DNA of 64,000 bases from Actinomycetota bacterium. GTDB lineage: Bacteria; Actinomycetota; Geothermincolia; Geothermincolales; RBG-13-55-18. Position 1 is the first letter of the stretch. Each line of letters begins with the position of its first letter. Location of the stretch: positions 89,569-153,568 of the forward strand of contig JASEFK010000004.1 of assembly GCA_030019255.1 (NCBI GenBank), given 5' to 3'. Below the pieces are notes generated by a model. That model saw only the letters and a program-made list of their open reading frames with translations. It did no database searches and was not told the DNA's origin. The translations under genes and the position numbers were made by a program. Below are positions 41,383 through 50,580 of this stretch, one piece after another.

Positions 41383-42479
41383 AGGTTCTTATCCTGGGCG
41401 CCGCGGGCCGGGCGGGAAGGGCGGTGCTCGGCGCCCTCCGCTTCCTGCCCGGGGTGGAAGCCGTGTTCCTAGCCGACAATGACGCCGAGGGCCTCACCAG
41501 GATGGCCTCCCAGCCCGCTCCCTTTCCGCTGCACCTACGCTACCTGGAGGCCGCGGATCCCCGGAGCCTGCGCGAACGACTCTCCGAGGCCGACCTGGCG
41601 CTGGGCTGCCTGGGGCCCTTCCACCTCCACGAGGTGGAGGTCTTCCGGGCGGTTCTGGAAACGGGGCGCGACTACCTCACCCTGTGCGACGACGCTCGCA
41701 TCACCGCGGTGCTCCTTTCCCGCCGGGAGGAAGCCGCGGCATGCGGCTCCCGGGTGCTTCTTGGCTGCGGGATGGCCCCCGGGCTATCCAACCTCCTGGC
41801 CCTCCGGGCCGCTTCCCTCCTGGACCGGGTGGACCGCCTGGGCTTCTTCTGGCGCCTGGAGGGGTTGTCTTCCCTGGGATGGGCAACCCTCCGCCACTTT
41901 GCGCATTCCCTCTCCGGAAGGGCGGTGATAGTCCGGGGGGGCCGGGAGGAACGGGTGCGGGCAGGGGGTTGGCCGGAGGCGGTGGACTTTCCCCCGCCCG
42001 CCGGTCCCGCCGTCCTCGCCTACCTGCACCGGCCGGAGCCGCTCACCCTCCCCCGCGTCGTAAAAGGGGTGAGAGAAGCCTTCTTCAAGGCCGGGATGGG
42101 CGCAAGGGGAGAGGATTTCCTCCTCCAGGTCCTCTCCCGGCTGGGGGAGGAAGGGTACGCGGAGATTCTCTTGAACCTCCTGAGATTGGCCGGGGGAAGA
42201 GCCCTGGCGGCGAAAAGGGAAGGGCCCTGCCCCTCCTCCCTCCGGGTGACGGCGGAGGGCGTCCGCGGGGGAAAGCCCCGGCGCGTGCACCTGGCCGCCA
42301 GCGGGGATTATTACCGGGTCACGGGGGTGATGACCGCCGCGGCCGCGGCGTGGCTGCGGGCCGCCGACCCCCCTCCGGGGATCTACGCACCGGAGGAGGC
42401 GATGGACGCCGGGCACGCCCTCCCCTTCCTCGAGGCCTCCGGGACTCGTTTCTTCCTGGCCGAGGAGGCTTCCTTTTGA
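41379..42479 (+). CDS. Saccharopine dehydrogenase-like NAD(P)-binding protein
   Basis: A 366-residue protein with an N-terminal Rossmann fold (KVLILGAAGRAGRAVLGAL), the ADNDAEGL adenine-binding loop and ALGCLGPFHLHEVEVFRAVL as in saccharopine dehydrogenases. A C-terminal substrate domain follows (GCGMAPGLSNLLA, near residue 130). True lysine-pathway saccharopine dehydrogenases, carboxynorspermidine dehydrogenases and trans-acting enoyl reductases share this fold; the substrate is undecided. Its ATG overlaps the stop of the tiny membrane protein (ATGA), so it is co-translated with pilT's unit. Confidence 0.82.
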   Translation: MKVLILGAAGRAGRAVLGALRFLPGVEAVFLADNDAEGLTRMASQPAPFPLHLRYLEAADPRSLRERLSEADLALGCLGPFHLHEVEVFRAVLETGRDYLTLCDDARITAVLLSRREEAAACGSRVLLGCGMAPGLSNLLALRAASLLDRVDRLGFFWRLEGLSSLGWATLRHFAHSLSGRAVIVRGGREERVRAGGWPEAVDFPPPAGPAVLAYLHRPEPLTLPRVVKGVREAFFKAGMGARGEDFLLQVLSRLGEEGYAEILLNLLRLAGGRALAAKREGPCPSSLRVTAEGVRGGKPRRVHLAASGDYYRVTGVMTAAAAAWLRAADPPPGIYAPEEAMDAGHALPFLEASGTRFFLAEEASF

Positions 42480-42541
42480 AGGACGCGGAACCCGCGACCC
42501 GGGCTCCTCCGTCCGGTCAGGCGGGGCCACCGGAAACGTCG

Positions 42542-42570
42542 TTACCGGATCGGGCGCAGGCTGCTATAAT
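42542..42570 (+). promoter_or_regulatory. Promoter for the UDP-xylose synthase-like gene
   Basis: TTACCG (42542-42547), 17-bp spacer, TATAAT (42565-42570). It lies 52 bp before the TTG start at 42622. Confidence 0.6.
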
Positions 42571-42621
42571 TTCTTAATTGAACGCCGGGAGGACGACCCG
42601 AGCGACGCAAGGAGCTTTACC

Positions 42622-43545
<924 letters not shown>

Positions 43546-43562
43546 CGTGCGGGGAGGAAGCC

Positions 43563-43988
43563 TTGGAGGACAGGGAATCGCGGTACGAGAGGATAATACG
43601 TTTGCGCTCCGACCCCTCCACCTTCTACGCCCTCCTGGGCATGAGGGTGGAGGAACTGGAAGAGGGGAGGTCCCGCCTGACCCTGCCGGTGGAGAAGAAG
43701 CACCTGAACGCCGGCGGGGTGGTGCACGGCGGGGCCCTGGCCTCCCTGGCCGACGCCTCCATCGCCGCCGCCTTGGCCACCCTCATGGACCTGGAGCGGG
43801 AGGGCATGATCACCGTGGAGATGAAGATAAACTACCTGGCACCGGTGCGCGACGGGCAGGTGAGCGCGGAGGGCAAGGTCATCCAGAAGGGGAAATCCAT
43901 TGCCGTGGGCGAGGCCTGCCTTTACGGTTCCGGCGGAAGGATGGTAGCCAAGGCCACGGCTACCTTCATGATCCGGCAGCGGAATTGA
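43563..43988 (+). CDS. PaaI-family hotdog thioesterase
   Basis: A 141-residue acyl-CoA thioesterase with the hotdog-fold signature NAGGVVHGGALASLADASIA, where the Asp and the HGG stretch belong to the active site, and a later VEMKINYLAPVRDGQVSAEG strand. It should hydrolyse aromatic or fatty acyl-CoA esters. I start at the TTG at 43563, which has GGGGAGG 5 bases upstream; a GTG at 43542 overlapping the upstream stop has no site. The substrate is unknown. Confidence 0.88.
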   Translation: MEDRESRYERIIRLRSDPSTFYALLGMRVEELEEGRSRLTLPVEKKHLNAGGVVHGGALASLADASIAAALATLMDLEREGMITVEMKINYLAPVRDGQVSAEGKVIQKGKSIAVGEACLYGSGGRMVAKATATFMIRQRN

Positions 43989-43998
43989 GCTTTCTGGC

Positions 43999-44298
43999 TC
44001 AGGAAAGACCGCCCAGCCTGATGACCCGGCGCAGTATCCAGGAGCCCTCCTCGGGGTGGTGGCTGAGCAGGTAGAGGTCTCCGTCGTCGGCTCTCACCCG
44101 GAAGCAGACCCTCCGCTCCCGGCCGGTCTCGTCCTCCTCGAACCAGCTTCCCTCGATGTCCATGACCGAGAACTCGCGCCCACTGAGGATGAAGCTCAAG
44201 GGCCTCTCGTCGGCCTTGAACCCGGAATAACACCTGACCTGAACGGGGAAGTTGGCCTCCTCGGTCACGGGGTTCCACGTCTCGATGGTCTCGCTCAA
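43999..44298 (-). CDS. Small beta-rich protein, DUF6504-like
   Basis: A 99-residue cytoplasmic protein (ANFPVQVRCYSGFKADERPL, SVMDIEGSWFEEDETGRERR, YLLSHHPEEGSWILRRVIRL). The pattern of strands with GREF.V.DIEGSWFE and a terminal WILRRV resembles small proteins annotated DUF6504, from memory; I cannot confirm it. The gene converges with the thioesterase, 10 bp away. Function is unknown. ATG at 44298 has a modest GGAGGA site. Confidence 0.55.
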   Translation of the reverse strand: MSETIETWNPVTEEANFPVQVRCYSGFKADERPLSFILSGREFSVMDIEGSWFEEDETGRERRVCFRVRADDGDLYLLSHHPEEGSWILRRVIRLGGLS

Positions 44299-44479
44299 AA
44301 CCGCATCCTCCCGAATACGATTCCCGTGTCCCGTTTACATGCGTAACTGCCTAATACAACACATGGCCCGTGGGCGTCAACCCCCGGTGAAGACTCGCTC
44401 CGCCGGTTCGAGAGAACGGCCGCGGAGGAAAGGCCGGTGTTGACCGGGAAGCACGGGGTACCCGGTCCCGGCACGGGGC

Positions 44480-45646
44480 TCAATCCTCGCCGGGATTGGT
44501 GCGGCCGGAGAGAAGGCCCTGCGCGCTCTCCAGGTCCTTCCCGTTGCCGAAGTCGGCGGTGGTGAGCATCCCCTCCGGCTTACCGGCGATGAAGTCCTCC
44601 ACCATCTGGCGGGCGACATCGTCGGAGTATTGCACTGGAGGGGATTTCATGAAATAGGCGGAGGGCCCGATGAGAGCTCCAGAGAGCCCACGGTCCATGG
44701 CCAGCTTGCAGCAACGCACGGCGTCGATGACGATGCCCGCGGAGTTGGGGGAGTCCCACACCTCCAGCTTGAACTCCAGCGAGACGGGGACGTCTCCGAA
44801 CTCCCGTCCCTCCAGGCGGATGTAGGCCCACTTGCGGTCGTTGAGCCAGGCCACGTAGTCGCTGGGCCCGATGTGCACGTCGTCCTTGTCGATGCTGTGG
44901 TTGAGCTGGGAGACCACGGCGTCGGTCTTGGATATCTTCTTGGACTCCAGCCTCTCGCGCTCCAGCATGTTCATGAAGTCCATGTTCCCGCCGATGTTCA
45001 GCTGGGCGGTGCGGTCCAGGACCACCCCGCGGTCGTTGAAGAGCTTGGCCAGGACGCGGTGCACGATGGTCGCCCCCACCTGGGACTTGATGTCGTCGCC
45101 CACGATGGGGAGCCCGTAGCGGCGGAACAGCCCCTGCCAGATCTCCTCCCTGGCCACGAAGACGGGTATGCAGTTCACCACCCCGCACCCCGCCTTGATG
45201 GCCTCCTCCACGTAGAAGCGGGTGGCCTTCTCGCTCCCGACCGGCAGGTAGTTCACCACCACGTCCACCTCATGGCGGGCCAGGGTCTCGGCCACGTCCA
45301 CCGGCTCCGAGGGGTCTTCCTCGGCCACCTGGCGGTAATATTTCCCGAACCCGTCCAGGGTGGGGCCGCGGTAGACCGGGGCCCCCAGGTGCGGGACGTC
45401 GCTGATCTTGATGGTGTTGTTCCTGCCCCGGAAGATAGCCTCGGAGACGTCCCTGCCCACCTTGTCCGCGTCCACGTCGAAGGCGCACACGATCTCGATA
45501 TCCCGGATGTGGTAGGGCCCGATGCGCACGTGCATGAGTCCCGGGACCAGGTCGCCTTCCTCGGCGTCGCGGTAGTACTGGATGCCCTGCACCAGGGAAG
45601 AGGCGCAGTTCCCCACCCCTATGATGGCTGTCCTCACCTTTCCCAT
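44480..45646 (-). CDS. ino1: Inositol-3-phosphate synthase
   Basis: A 388-residue enzyme that converts glucose-6-phosphate to myo-inositol-3-phosphate with NAD, the first step to phosphatidylinositol and mycothiol-type compounds in Actinobacteria. Motifs include [59 protein letters not shown] and [17 protein letters not shown]. Its size fits the short bacterial/archaeal form. ATG at 45646 follows GGGAGG. It sits 78 bp after a padR gene on the same strand, an arrangement seen in Mycobacterium and relatives. A perfect ATATGCATAT palindrome lies in the gap at 45672-45681. Confidence 0.95.
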   Translation of the reverse strand: MGKVRTAIIGVGNCASSLVQGIQYYRDAEEGDLVPGLMHVRIGPYHIRDIEIVCAFDVDADKVGRDVSEAIFRGRNNTIKISDVPHLGAPVYRGPTLDGFGKYYRQVAEEDPSEPVDVAETLARHEVDVVVNYLPVGSEKATRFYVEEAIKAGCGVVNCIPVFVAREEIWQGLFRRYGLPIVGDDIKSQVGATIVHRVLAKLFNDRGVVLDRTAQLNIGGNMDFMNMLERERLESKKISKTDAVVSQLNHSIDKDDVHIGPSDYVAWLNDRKWAYIRLEGREFGDVPVSLEFKLEVWDSPNSAGIVIDAVRCCKLAMDRGLSGALIGPSAYFMKSPPVQYSDDVARQMVEDFIAGKPEGMLTTADFGNGKDLESAQGLLSGRTNPGED

Positions 45647-45671
45647 ATGTTCAACCTCCCTTTAACCCGTT

Positions 45672-45681
45672 ATATGCATAT
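45672..45681 (-). promoter_or_regulatory. Palindrome upstream of ino1
   Basis: ATATGCATAT is a perfect 10-bp palindrome, 25 bp upstream of the ino1 ATG in the padR-ino1 gap. A secondary PadR site is possible. Confidence 0.4.
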
Positions 45682-45724
45682 CCCGTCGGGGATAGACTTT
45701 CCTCCTCGTTCACGCCTCCGGCCC

Positions 45725-46354
45725 TCACGCCTGTATGGGCGTGGCCTTCTTCAGTGATTCTCCCTCCAGGAGCAACTTCTCACCCCCCTTCTCCCCCTTC
45801 CTCGAGGTGCCCCTTTCCCGTTCCTTCTCCAGGAGATGCTTCCTCTCCTGCTCTATAAGCTCGTCCAGCCACCGGATGTCGCTGCGGAGCAATTCCTGGC
45901 GGTGCCGGAAGAGCCCCAGGCGGTAGCTGTCGGATTCCTTGTAACGCGACTTGCCGGTGCCGCTTATCTCCTCGAGCCTCTCGGCGAGGTAGTTGCGGCG
46001 CTTCTCGAGCAGCCAGAGCCTTAACTCGGGTTCCAGGTACTGGAAAAAGGCCAGCCGGAGGCTGAACTTGTCGGAATCGGTTATCTCCGACGACTTTCCG
46101 GTGTCCTCCAGCAGCTTGCGGAATATCTCCTCCCCCTTGGGGGTGATGCGGTAGACATAGCGGTTGCGGGTCTTTTCCTTTACCGTGTAGGCCCTCTCCA
46201 CGGCATCCTTGGCCTCCAGCCGCTTCAGGGCCGGGTAGAGAGATCCAAAGCTTATCTTCCACAGGTGCCCCAGGAGGAAGGAAAGTCGCTTCTTGAGTTC
46301 GTAGCCGTGCATGGGCTTTTCCTTGAGGGCGCCCAGTATGGCCAGTTCGAGCAC
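45725..46354 (-). CDS. PadR-family transcriptional regulator
   Basis: A 209-residue regulator. The N-terminal winged helix is the standard PadR form (MLELAILGALKEKPMHGYEL, FGSLYPALKRLEAKDAVERA), followed by the dimerising C-terminal coiled coil (LRLWLLEKRRNYLAERLEEI) and a Lys/Glu tail. Start is a GTG at 46354 with GAAGGAGAGG upstream. Co-directional with ino1, which it probably controls together with itself: three GATATATC-like boxes lie in its promoter region. Confidence 0.92.
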   Translation of the reverse strand: MLELAILGALKEKPMHGYELKKRLSFLLGHLWKISFGSLYPALKRLEAKDAVERAYTVKEKTRNRYVYRITPKGEEIFRKLLEDTGKSSEITDSDKFSLRLAFFQYLEPELRLWLLEKRRNYLAERLEEISGTGKSRYKESDSYRLGLFRHRQELLRSDIRWLDELIEQERKHLLEKERERGTSRKGEKGGEKLLLEGESLKKATPIQA

Positions 46355-46400
46355 CTTTACATCCTCTCCTTCCGGCGTTATTATCTACACCGGCATCCGG

Positions 46401-46452
46401 TTTATAGCCTATCGAATCGATATATCAAATCGATATATCTTGGCGATATATT
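46401..46452 (-). promoter_or_regulatory. padR promoter with three tandem operator boxes
   Basis: Promoter on the minus strand: TTTGAT (46429-46424), 17 bp, TATAAA (46406-46401). Over and above it lie three boxes with an exact 13-bp period: AATCGATATATC at 46415-46426, AATCGATATATC at 46428-46439, and CGATATATT at 46444-46452. The core GATATATC is a perfect palindrome. Autoregulation by PadR is the natural reading. Confidence 0.65.
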
Positions 46453-46576
46453 ACAGCATTTCCCGCAGCGCATGCAACTCCTGCCTGTTTAGCCGGGACG
46501 ATAGGATGGCGTCTCTGTTCTTTCAACCCTGAAAGTGCCTACTGAAACGGTAGAGCATCCTCCTCGCTTCCGGGCA

Positions 46577-47260
46577 TCACAGGCGCCCGTAATTGCGCAG
46601 GTAGTCCTCAATGTACCTGCGCACCTCGGAGGCGGGGCGGATGACCCCGAAGTGTCCCTCGCAGAGGATATCCGCCTTCAGTTCCAGGAGGCGCCGCATG
46701 GAGGTCGCCCAGGCGTCGAGGTCGGAACCGAAGGAGGCGTAGAAGGGGCCGTGGATGTCCTGCCCGAAGAGCACGGTGTACAGGCCGTTGTTCAGGTGCA
46801 GGGATATGGAACCCGGGGTATGGCCGGGGGTATGGAGCCAGCGGAGGGGAACAACTCCCCCGGGGAACTCGCCTTCCTCCCCTCGCAGGACGTTCCTGAT
46901 CTCCAGCGGCTTGAGATCCACGCCGTACCACTGGGCGGCGGTGCGCCTCAGGTCCCCCTCCTGGAGGGGTTGGGCGTCCAGTTCATGGACCGCCGGCTTT
47001 ATTCCATATCTTTCCAGGAAATAGGCGGCTCCTCCCACGTGGTCGATATGACAGTGGGTGAGGACCACCAGGCTCAGGTCCTTGGGGGAGTAGCCGAGCT
47101 CCTCCAGGTTGCGGACCAGGAGGGGCGTGGAACGGCCCGCTCCGGCGTCCACCAGGATGGGACGACCCAGGTCCACCAGGTACACGCAGCAATCGTCCGG
47201 AGAGGTCAGTTCCGGCCCCCCGACCATGTACACGCCCTCGGTTATCCTGTAGGGTTTCAT
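46577..47260 (-). CDS. Metallo-beta-lactamase-fold hydrolase
   Basis: A 227-residue enzyme with the metal-binding motif THCHIDHVGG (H69, H71, D73, H74), the second histidine in LHTPGHTPGSISLHL, the bridging Asp in LFGQDIHG and the last His in CEGHFGVI. This is the glyoxalase-II/RNase-Z-like layout; thioester, phosphodiester or lactone substrates are all possible. It is encoded upstream of padR on the same strand but 220 bp away. ATG at 47260 has no strong ribosome site (GGGGAACGAGGCGC). Confidence 0.88.
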   Translation of the reverse strand: MKPYRITEGVYMVGGPELTSPDDCCVYLVDLGRPILVDAGAGRSTPLLVRNLEELGYSPKDLSLVVLTHCHIDHVGGAAYFLERYGIKPAVHELDAQPLQEGDLRRTAAQWYGVDLKPLEIRNVLRGEEGEFPGGVVPLRWLHTPGHTPGSISLHLNNGLYTVLFGQDIHGPFYASFGSDLDAWATSMRRLLELKADILCEGHFGVIRPASEVRRYIEDYLRNYGRL

Positions 47261-47661
47261 GCGCCTCGTTCCCCTTCACGTCGCGACCTCGGCGGGACGC
47301 GGGACCGCTATCCCCGACCATCCCCCTCGCAGGCCCTCATCTTCCTCCGCTCCCGGCGGAGAGCAGCCGATAAATCCTTTTTACCACGTCGGGAGCGGCG
47401 GGGCTAACCTCCGCGGGAGAGGGCGCGAGCCTGCCAGGCGGGAAAGGGGACCCTTCAGGGTGGGGAAGGGTTGGAGCCTGTGGTTCTCCACGGGCCGCGC
47501 CGGATGGGATACCTGTCCGGGCGGGAACGGGAGTAATAAAATGGATCCGGGACCGGCCGGCGGGAATGATGGCGCCCGCGGAGGTGTTGCCGGCAGGGCA
47601 TGCGGCCTGGACATCCGGCCTTTTCCCGCGGGCGGCAGGGACGTCAAGGGGGGGTCAGCGG
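47261..47661. other. Divergent intergenic region, hydrolase and endonuclease IV genes
   Basis: Roughly 400 bases without a supported gene. GGGAGTAATAAAATGG around 47529-47544 may hold a -10 for endonuclease IV. A short upstream ATG at 47566 in frame with it has no ribosome site. Nothing else stands out. Confidence 0.35.
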
Positions 47662-48513
47662 ATGCGCCTGGGATGCCACGTGCAGATAAGCGGGGGCCTG
47701 GGCAAGGCGGTGGACCGCGCCGTGGAAAGGGGCTGCGAGACCATCCAGGTCTTCGTCTCCAACCCCCGGGGGTGGAAGCAGTCCGACATCCTCCCCGGGG
47801 ATATCGACGCCTTCCGGGAAGGTTGCCGGAGGGCGGGCATCGAACCGGTCTTCGTGCACACCATCTACCTCATCAACCTGGCCGCCCCCGAGGGGGAGGT
47901 GAGGGAGAAGTCCATAGCCGCCCTGATCATGAACATGGAGGCCGCGGCGAGGCTCGGTTCCTCAGCCGTGGTGACCCACCTGGGCAGTCACGGGGGGGAA
48001 GGGGAAGAAGCGGGCATTCAGAGGGTGGTGCAGGCGGTCGGGGAGGCCTTGCGACGGGGGCCCGAAGGCGTGCCCCTTCTGCTGGAGACCACGGCCGGGT
48101 CGGGGAACAGCGTGGGGCATCGTTTCGAGCAGCTGGGCGAGATCGTCAGGGCTTTCCCCGGCGAGGAGAGGCTGGGGGTCTGCCTGGACACCTGCCACGT
48201 CTTCGCCGCCGGTTACGAGATACGTACCCGCGAGGGCCTGGAGGCCGCCCTGCGGGAGCTTGACGAGGAGGTGGGCCTGGACCGCCTGAAGCTGGTGCAC
48301 GCCAACGACAGCCGGGGCGACCTGGGTTCCCGGGTGGACAGGCACGAGCACATCGGCGAGGGGAAGATAGGCATGGAAGCATTTTCCATGCTGGCGCGGC
48401 ATCCCGTGTTGCGGAAGCTGCCCTGGATACTGGAGACGCCGGAGATGACCGTGGAAAGGGACCGGGAGAACCTGGGGCGGCTGCGACGGGCGGCGGGAAA
48501 GAGAGCCCGTTGA
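47662..48513 (+). CDS. nfo: Endonuclease IV (AP endonuclease)
   Basis: A 283-residue three-zinc TIM-barrel nuclease that cuts DNA next to abasic sites in base excision repair. Seen motifs: GCHVQISGGLGKAVDRA, the DNA-contact QVFVSNPRGW, VHTIYLINLAAPE (usual VHAPYLINLA), VTHLGSHGG, LLLETTAGSG, GVCLDTCHVFAAGYEI, HANDSRGDLGSRVDRHEHIG. All zinc ligand positions appear present. ATG at 47662 follows AAGGGGGGG. The gene stands alone. Confidence 0.95.
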   Translation: MRLGCHVQISGGLGKAVDRAVERGCETIQVFVSNPRGWKQSDILPGDIDAFREGCRRAGIEPVFVHTIYLINLAAPEGEVREKSIAALIMNMEAAARLGSSAVVTHLGSHGGEGEEAGIQRVVQAVGEALRRGPEGVPLLLETTAGSGNSVGHRFEQLGEIVRAFPGEERLGVCLDTCHVFAAGYEIRTREGLEAALRELDEEVGLDRLKLVHANDSRGDLGSRVDRHEHIGEGKIGMEAFSMLARHPVLRKLPWILETPEMTVERDRENLGRLRRAAGKRAR

Positions 48514-48797
48514 GCCCGCGCCCCGCGGGCCGGCCCTTCTCCGGCGCCCGGGTAGGATTCGTGCGGCGGAAGACCGGCACGCTCGTAACGCATCCTTCTC
48601 CTTTAGCGGGAAGGTTTCGGCATGCCGGCCCCAGGCCGCTCGGGACCGCGCCCGACCCGCTCACTCTGGCGCGGCCGGGGCGTGGGAGGCTTCCGACCGT
48701 CCCTCCTCGCGACATGCGCCTACACCGGGAAGCGGAGGTGTTAATATGGTCGGGAGAGGCCAGGGCCTCGGCCATAAACGGCGTATCTCTAAAGCGG
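48514..48797. other. Intergenic region upstream of yjbQ
   Basis: Nothing coding is supported here. The right end turns AT-rich and leads into the duplicated promoter element at 48798. An earlier TTAATATGG near 48741-48749 may be an extra -10. Confidence 0.3.
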
Positions 48798-48829
48798 CGA
48801 ATATAATCTTAATAAGCGACGAATATAAT
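48798..48829 (+). promoter_or_regulatory. Duplicated -10 region for yjbQ
   Basis: CGAATATAAT occurs at 48798-48807 and at 48820-48829 (22-bp period), each containing TATAAT. The duplicated unit seems to be about 22 bp. The second copy is 22 bp from the ATG at 48852 and would put transcription start close to the ribosome site GAGGAGAAAGG. Confidence 0.6.
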
Positions 48830-48851
48830 AGAGGAGAAAGGACAGGAAAGC

Positions 48852-49271
48852 ATGGCCGTGGTTCACAAGCGCCTGGAGTTCGAGACCGAGGGCAACGCGC
48901 AAATCGTGGAGATAACCGAGGAAGTCTCCGCCCTGCTCCGGGAAACGGGCCTGCGCAGCGGCATCCTGAACGTATTCGTACCCGGGGCCACGGGTGCGGT
49001 GACCACCCTGGAGCACGAACCGGGTGTCTGCAGGGACTTCCAGGAACTCTTCGATTTCCTGGCCCCCGTAGACCGCGATTACCACCATAACCGCAGGGGG
49101 GTGGACGCCAACGGGCACTCCCACGTCCGGGCGGGGCTCCTGGGCCCCTCGGTGACCGTACCCTTCGAGGAAGGCAGGCCCCTCCTGGGTAGGTGGCAAC
49201 AACTGGTATTCGTGGACTTCGACGAGGTCCCCAGGTCGCGTACCCTGGTGGTAACCTTCGTCGGGGAATGA
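48852..49271 (+). CDS. YjbQ-family (UPF0047) protein
   Basis: A 139-residue protein of the YjbQ family. Characteristic pieces are GILNVFVPGATGAVTTLEHE, DYHHNRRGVDANGHSHVRAG, LLGPSVTVPFEEGRPLLGRW and QQLVFVDFDEVPRSRTLVV. E. coli YjbQ has weak thiamine-phosphate synthase activity; the true role of the family is unclear. The gene begins a plus-strand run with lysA, 24 bp downstream. GAGGAGAAAGGACAGGAAAGC precedes the ATG. Confidence 0.9.
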   Translation: MAVVHKRLEFETEGNAQIVEITEEVSALLRETGLRSGILNVFVPGATGAVTTLEHEPGVCRDFQELFDFLAPVDRDYHHNRRGVDANGHSHVRAGLLGPSVTVPFEEGRPLLGRWQQLVFVDFDEVPRSRTLVVTFVGE

Positions 49272-49295
49272 TGTTCGAAGGCAGGTGTTTTCCGG

Positions 49296-50543
49296 ATGCA
49301 CGCCTTTCAGTACCTGGACGGCATCCTGCACGGTGAGGAGGTTCCCCTGGACCGCATCGCCGAGAAGGTGGGAACCCCCGTCTACGTGTACAGCAGGCGT
49401 ACGCTGTGCGACCATTACCGGCGCCTGGACCAGGCCTTCGCCGAGGTTCCCCACCTGATCTGTTACTCGGTGAAGGCCAACTCCAACCTGGGGGTGCTCT
49501 CCGTCCTGGCCCGCGAGGGAGCGGGTGCGGACATCGTCTCCGGAGGGGAGCTCTACCGGGCTCTCAAGGCGGGCATCCCGCCGGAGAAGATAGTTTTCGC
49601 CGGGATAGGGAAGACGGTCGAGGAGATGGCCTACGCGCTGCGTTCCGGAATACTCATGTTCAACGTGGAGTCGGAGGACGAACTGCTCCTCCTGGACCGG
49701 GTGGCGGCGGAGACGGGGAGGAGGGCGGACATCGCCCTGCGGGTCAACCCCGACGTTGACCCCGGCACCCATCCCTACATTGCCACCGGGATGAAGGAGG
49801 CCAAGTTCGGCATCGACATGGAGGAGGCCCCGGCGGTCTACGAGCGCGCGGCCTCGCTGAAAAACGTGCGCGTGGTGGGGATCCACCAGCACATCGGCTC
49901 CCAGATAACGGAGGTGGAACCCTTCCGAGACAGCCTGGAGAGGACCGGAGAGCTGGTGCGCTCCCTTCGGGAGCGGGGCTTGGACATAAGGTATATAAAC
50001 ATCGGAGGGGGCTTCGGCATCCCCTACGACGAGGAGGAGGTCCCCTATCCCATGGATTATGCCCGGGCCCTGGCACCGGTGCTCAAGGAGCACGGCTGCA
50101 CGGTAATCCTGGAGACGGGACGCATGATCGTGGGCAATGCAGGCGTGCTGGTCACTAGGGTCCTTTACCGCAAAAGAAGCGGGAATAAGAGGTTCCTGGT
50201 GGTGGACGCGGCCATGAACGACCTCATCCGCCCCAGCCTCTACGGGTCCTTCCACCGCATACTTCCCGTAGTGGACAGCGGAAGGGAGGAGGAGACGGTG
50301 GACGTGGTGGGACCGGTCTGCGAGTCGGGGGATTTCCTGGCCCGGGACCGTTCCCTGCCCAGGGCGGAGCCGGGGGAGCTCCTGGCGGTGATGAGCGCCG
50401 GAGCCTACGGTTTCGTCATGTCCTCCAACTACAACTCGCGCCGCCGGGCTGCAGAAGTGATGGTGGATGGAAGGGATTTCCTGGTGGTCCGGGAGAGGGA
50501 ATCCCTGGACGACCTGGTGCGAGGCGAGAGGGTGGTGTCCTGA
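49296..50543 (+). CDS. lysA: Diaminopimelate decarboxylase
   Basis: A 415-residue fold-III PLP enzyme that makes lysine from meso-diaminopimelate. The PLP lysine is K60 (LICYSVKANSN). Other conserved parts are GADIVSGGELYRALKAG, VGIHQHIGSQI, INIGGGFGIPY, the phosphate-binding LETGRMIVGNAG, DAAMNDLIRPSLYG and the dimer-contributed Cys in VGPVCESGDF. ATG at 49296 is 24 bp after yjbQ. The following gene starts 37 bp downstream. dapA, the pathway's first dedicated enzyme, is at 16831. Confidence 0.96.
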   Translation: MHAFQYLDGILHGEEVPLDRIAEKVGTPVYVYSRRTLCDHYRRLDQAFAEVPHLICYSVKANSNLGVLSVLAREGAGADIVSGGELYRALKAGIPPEKIVFAGIGKTVEEMAYALRSGILMFNVESEDELLLLDRVAAETGRRADIALRVNPDVDPGTHPYIATGMKEAKFGIDMEEAPAVYERAASLKNVRVVGIHQHIGSQITEVEPFRDSLERTGELVRSLRERGLDIRYINIGGGFGIPYDEEEVPYPMDYARALAPVLKEHGCTVILETGRMIVGNAGVLVTRVLYRKRSGNKRFLVVDAAMNDLIRPSLYGSFHRILPVVDSGREEETVDVVGPVCESGDFLARDRSLPRAEPGELLAVMSAGAYGFVMSSNYNSRRRAAEVMVDGRDFLVVRERESLDDLVRGERVVS

Positions 50544-50580
50544 GGGGTTCCCCGGCAGCCAGCAGCGCTGGCGTAAGGGG

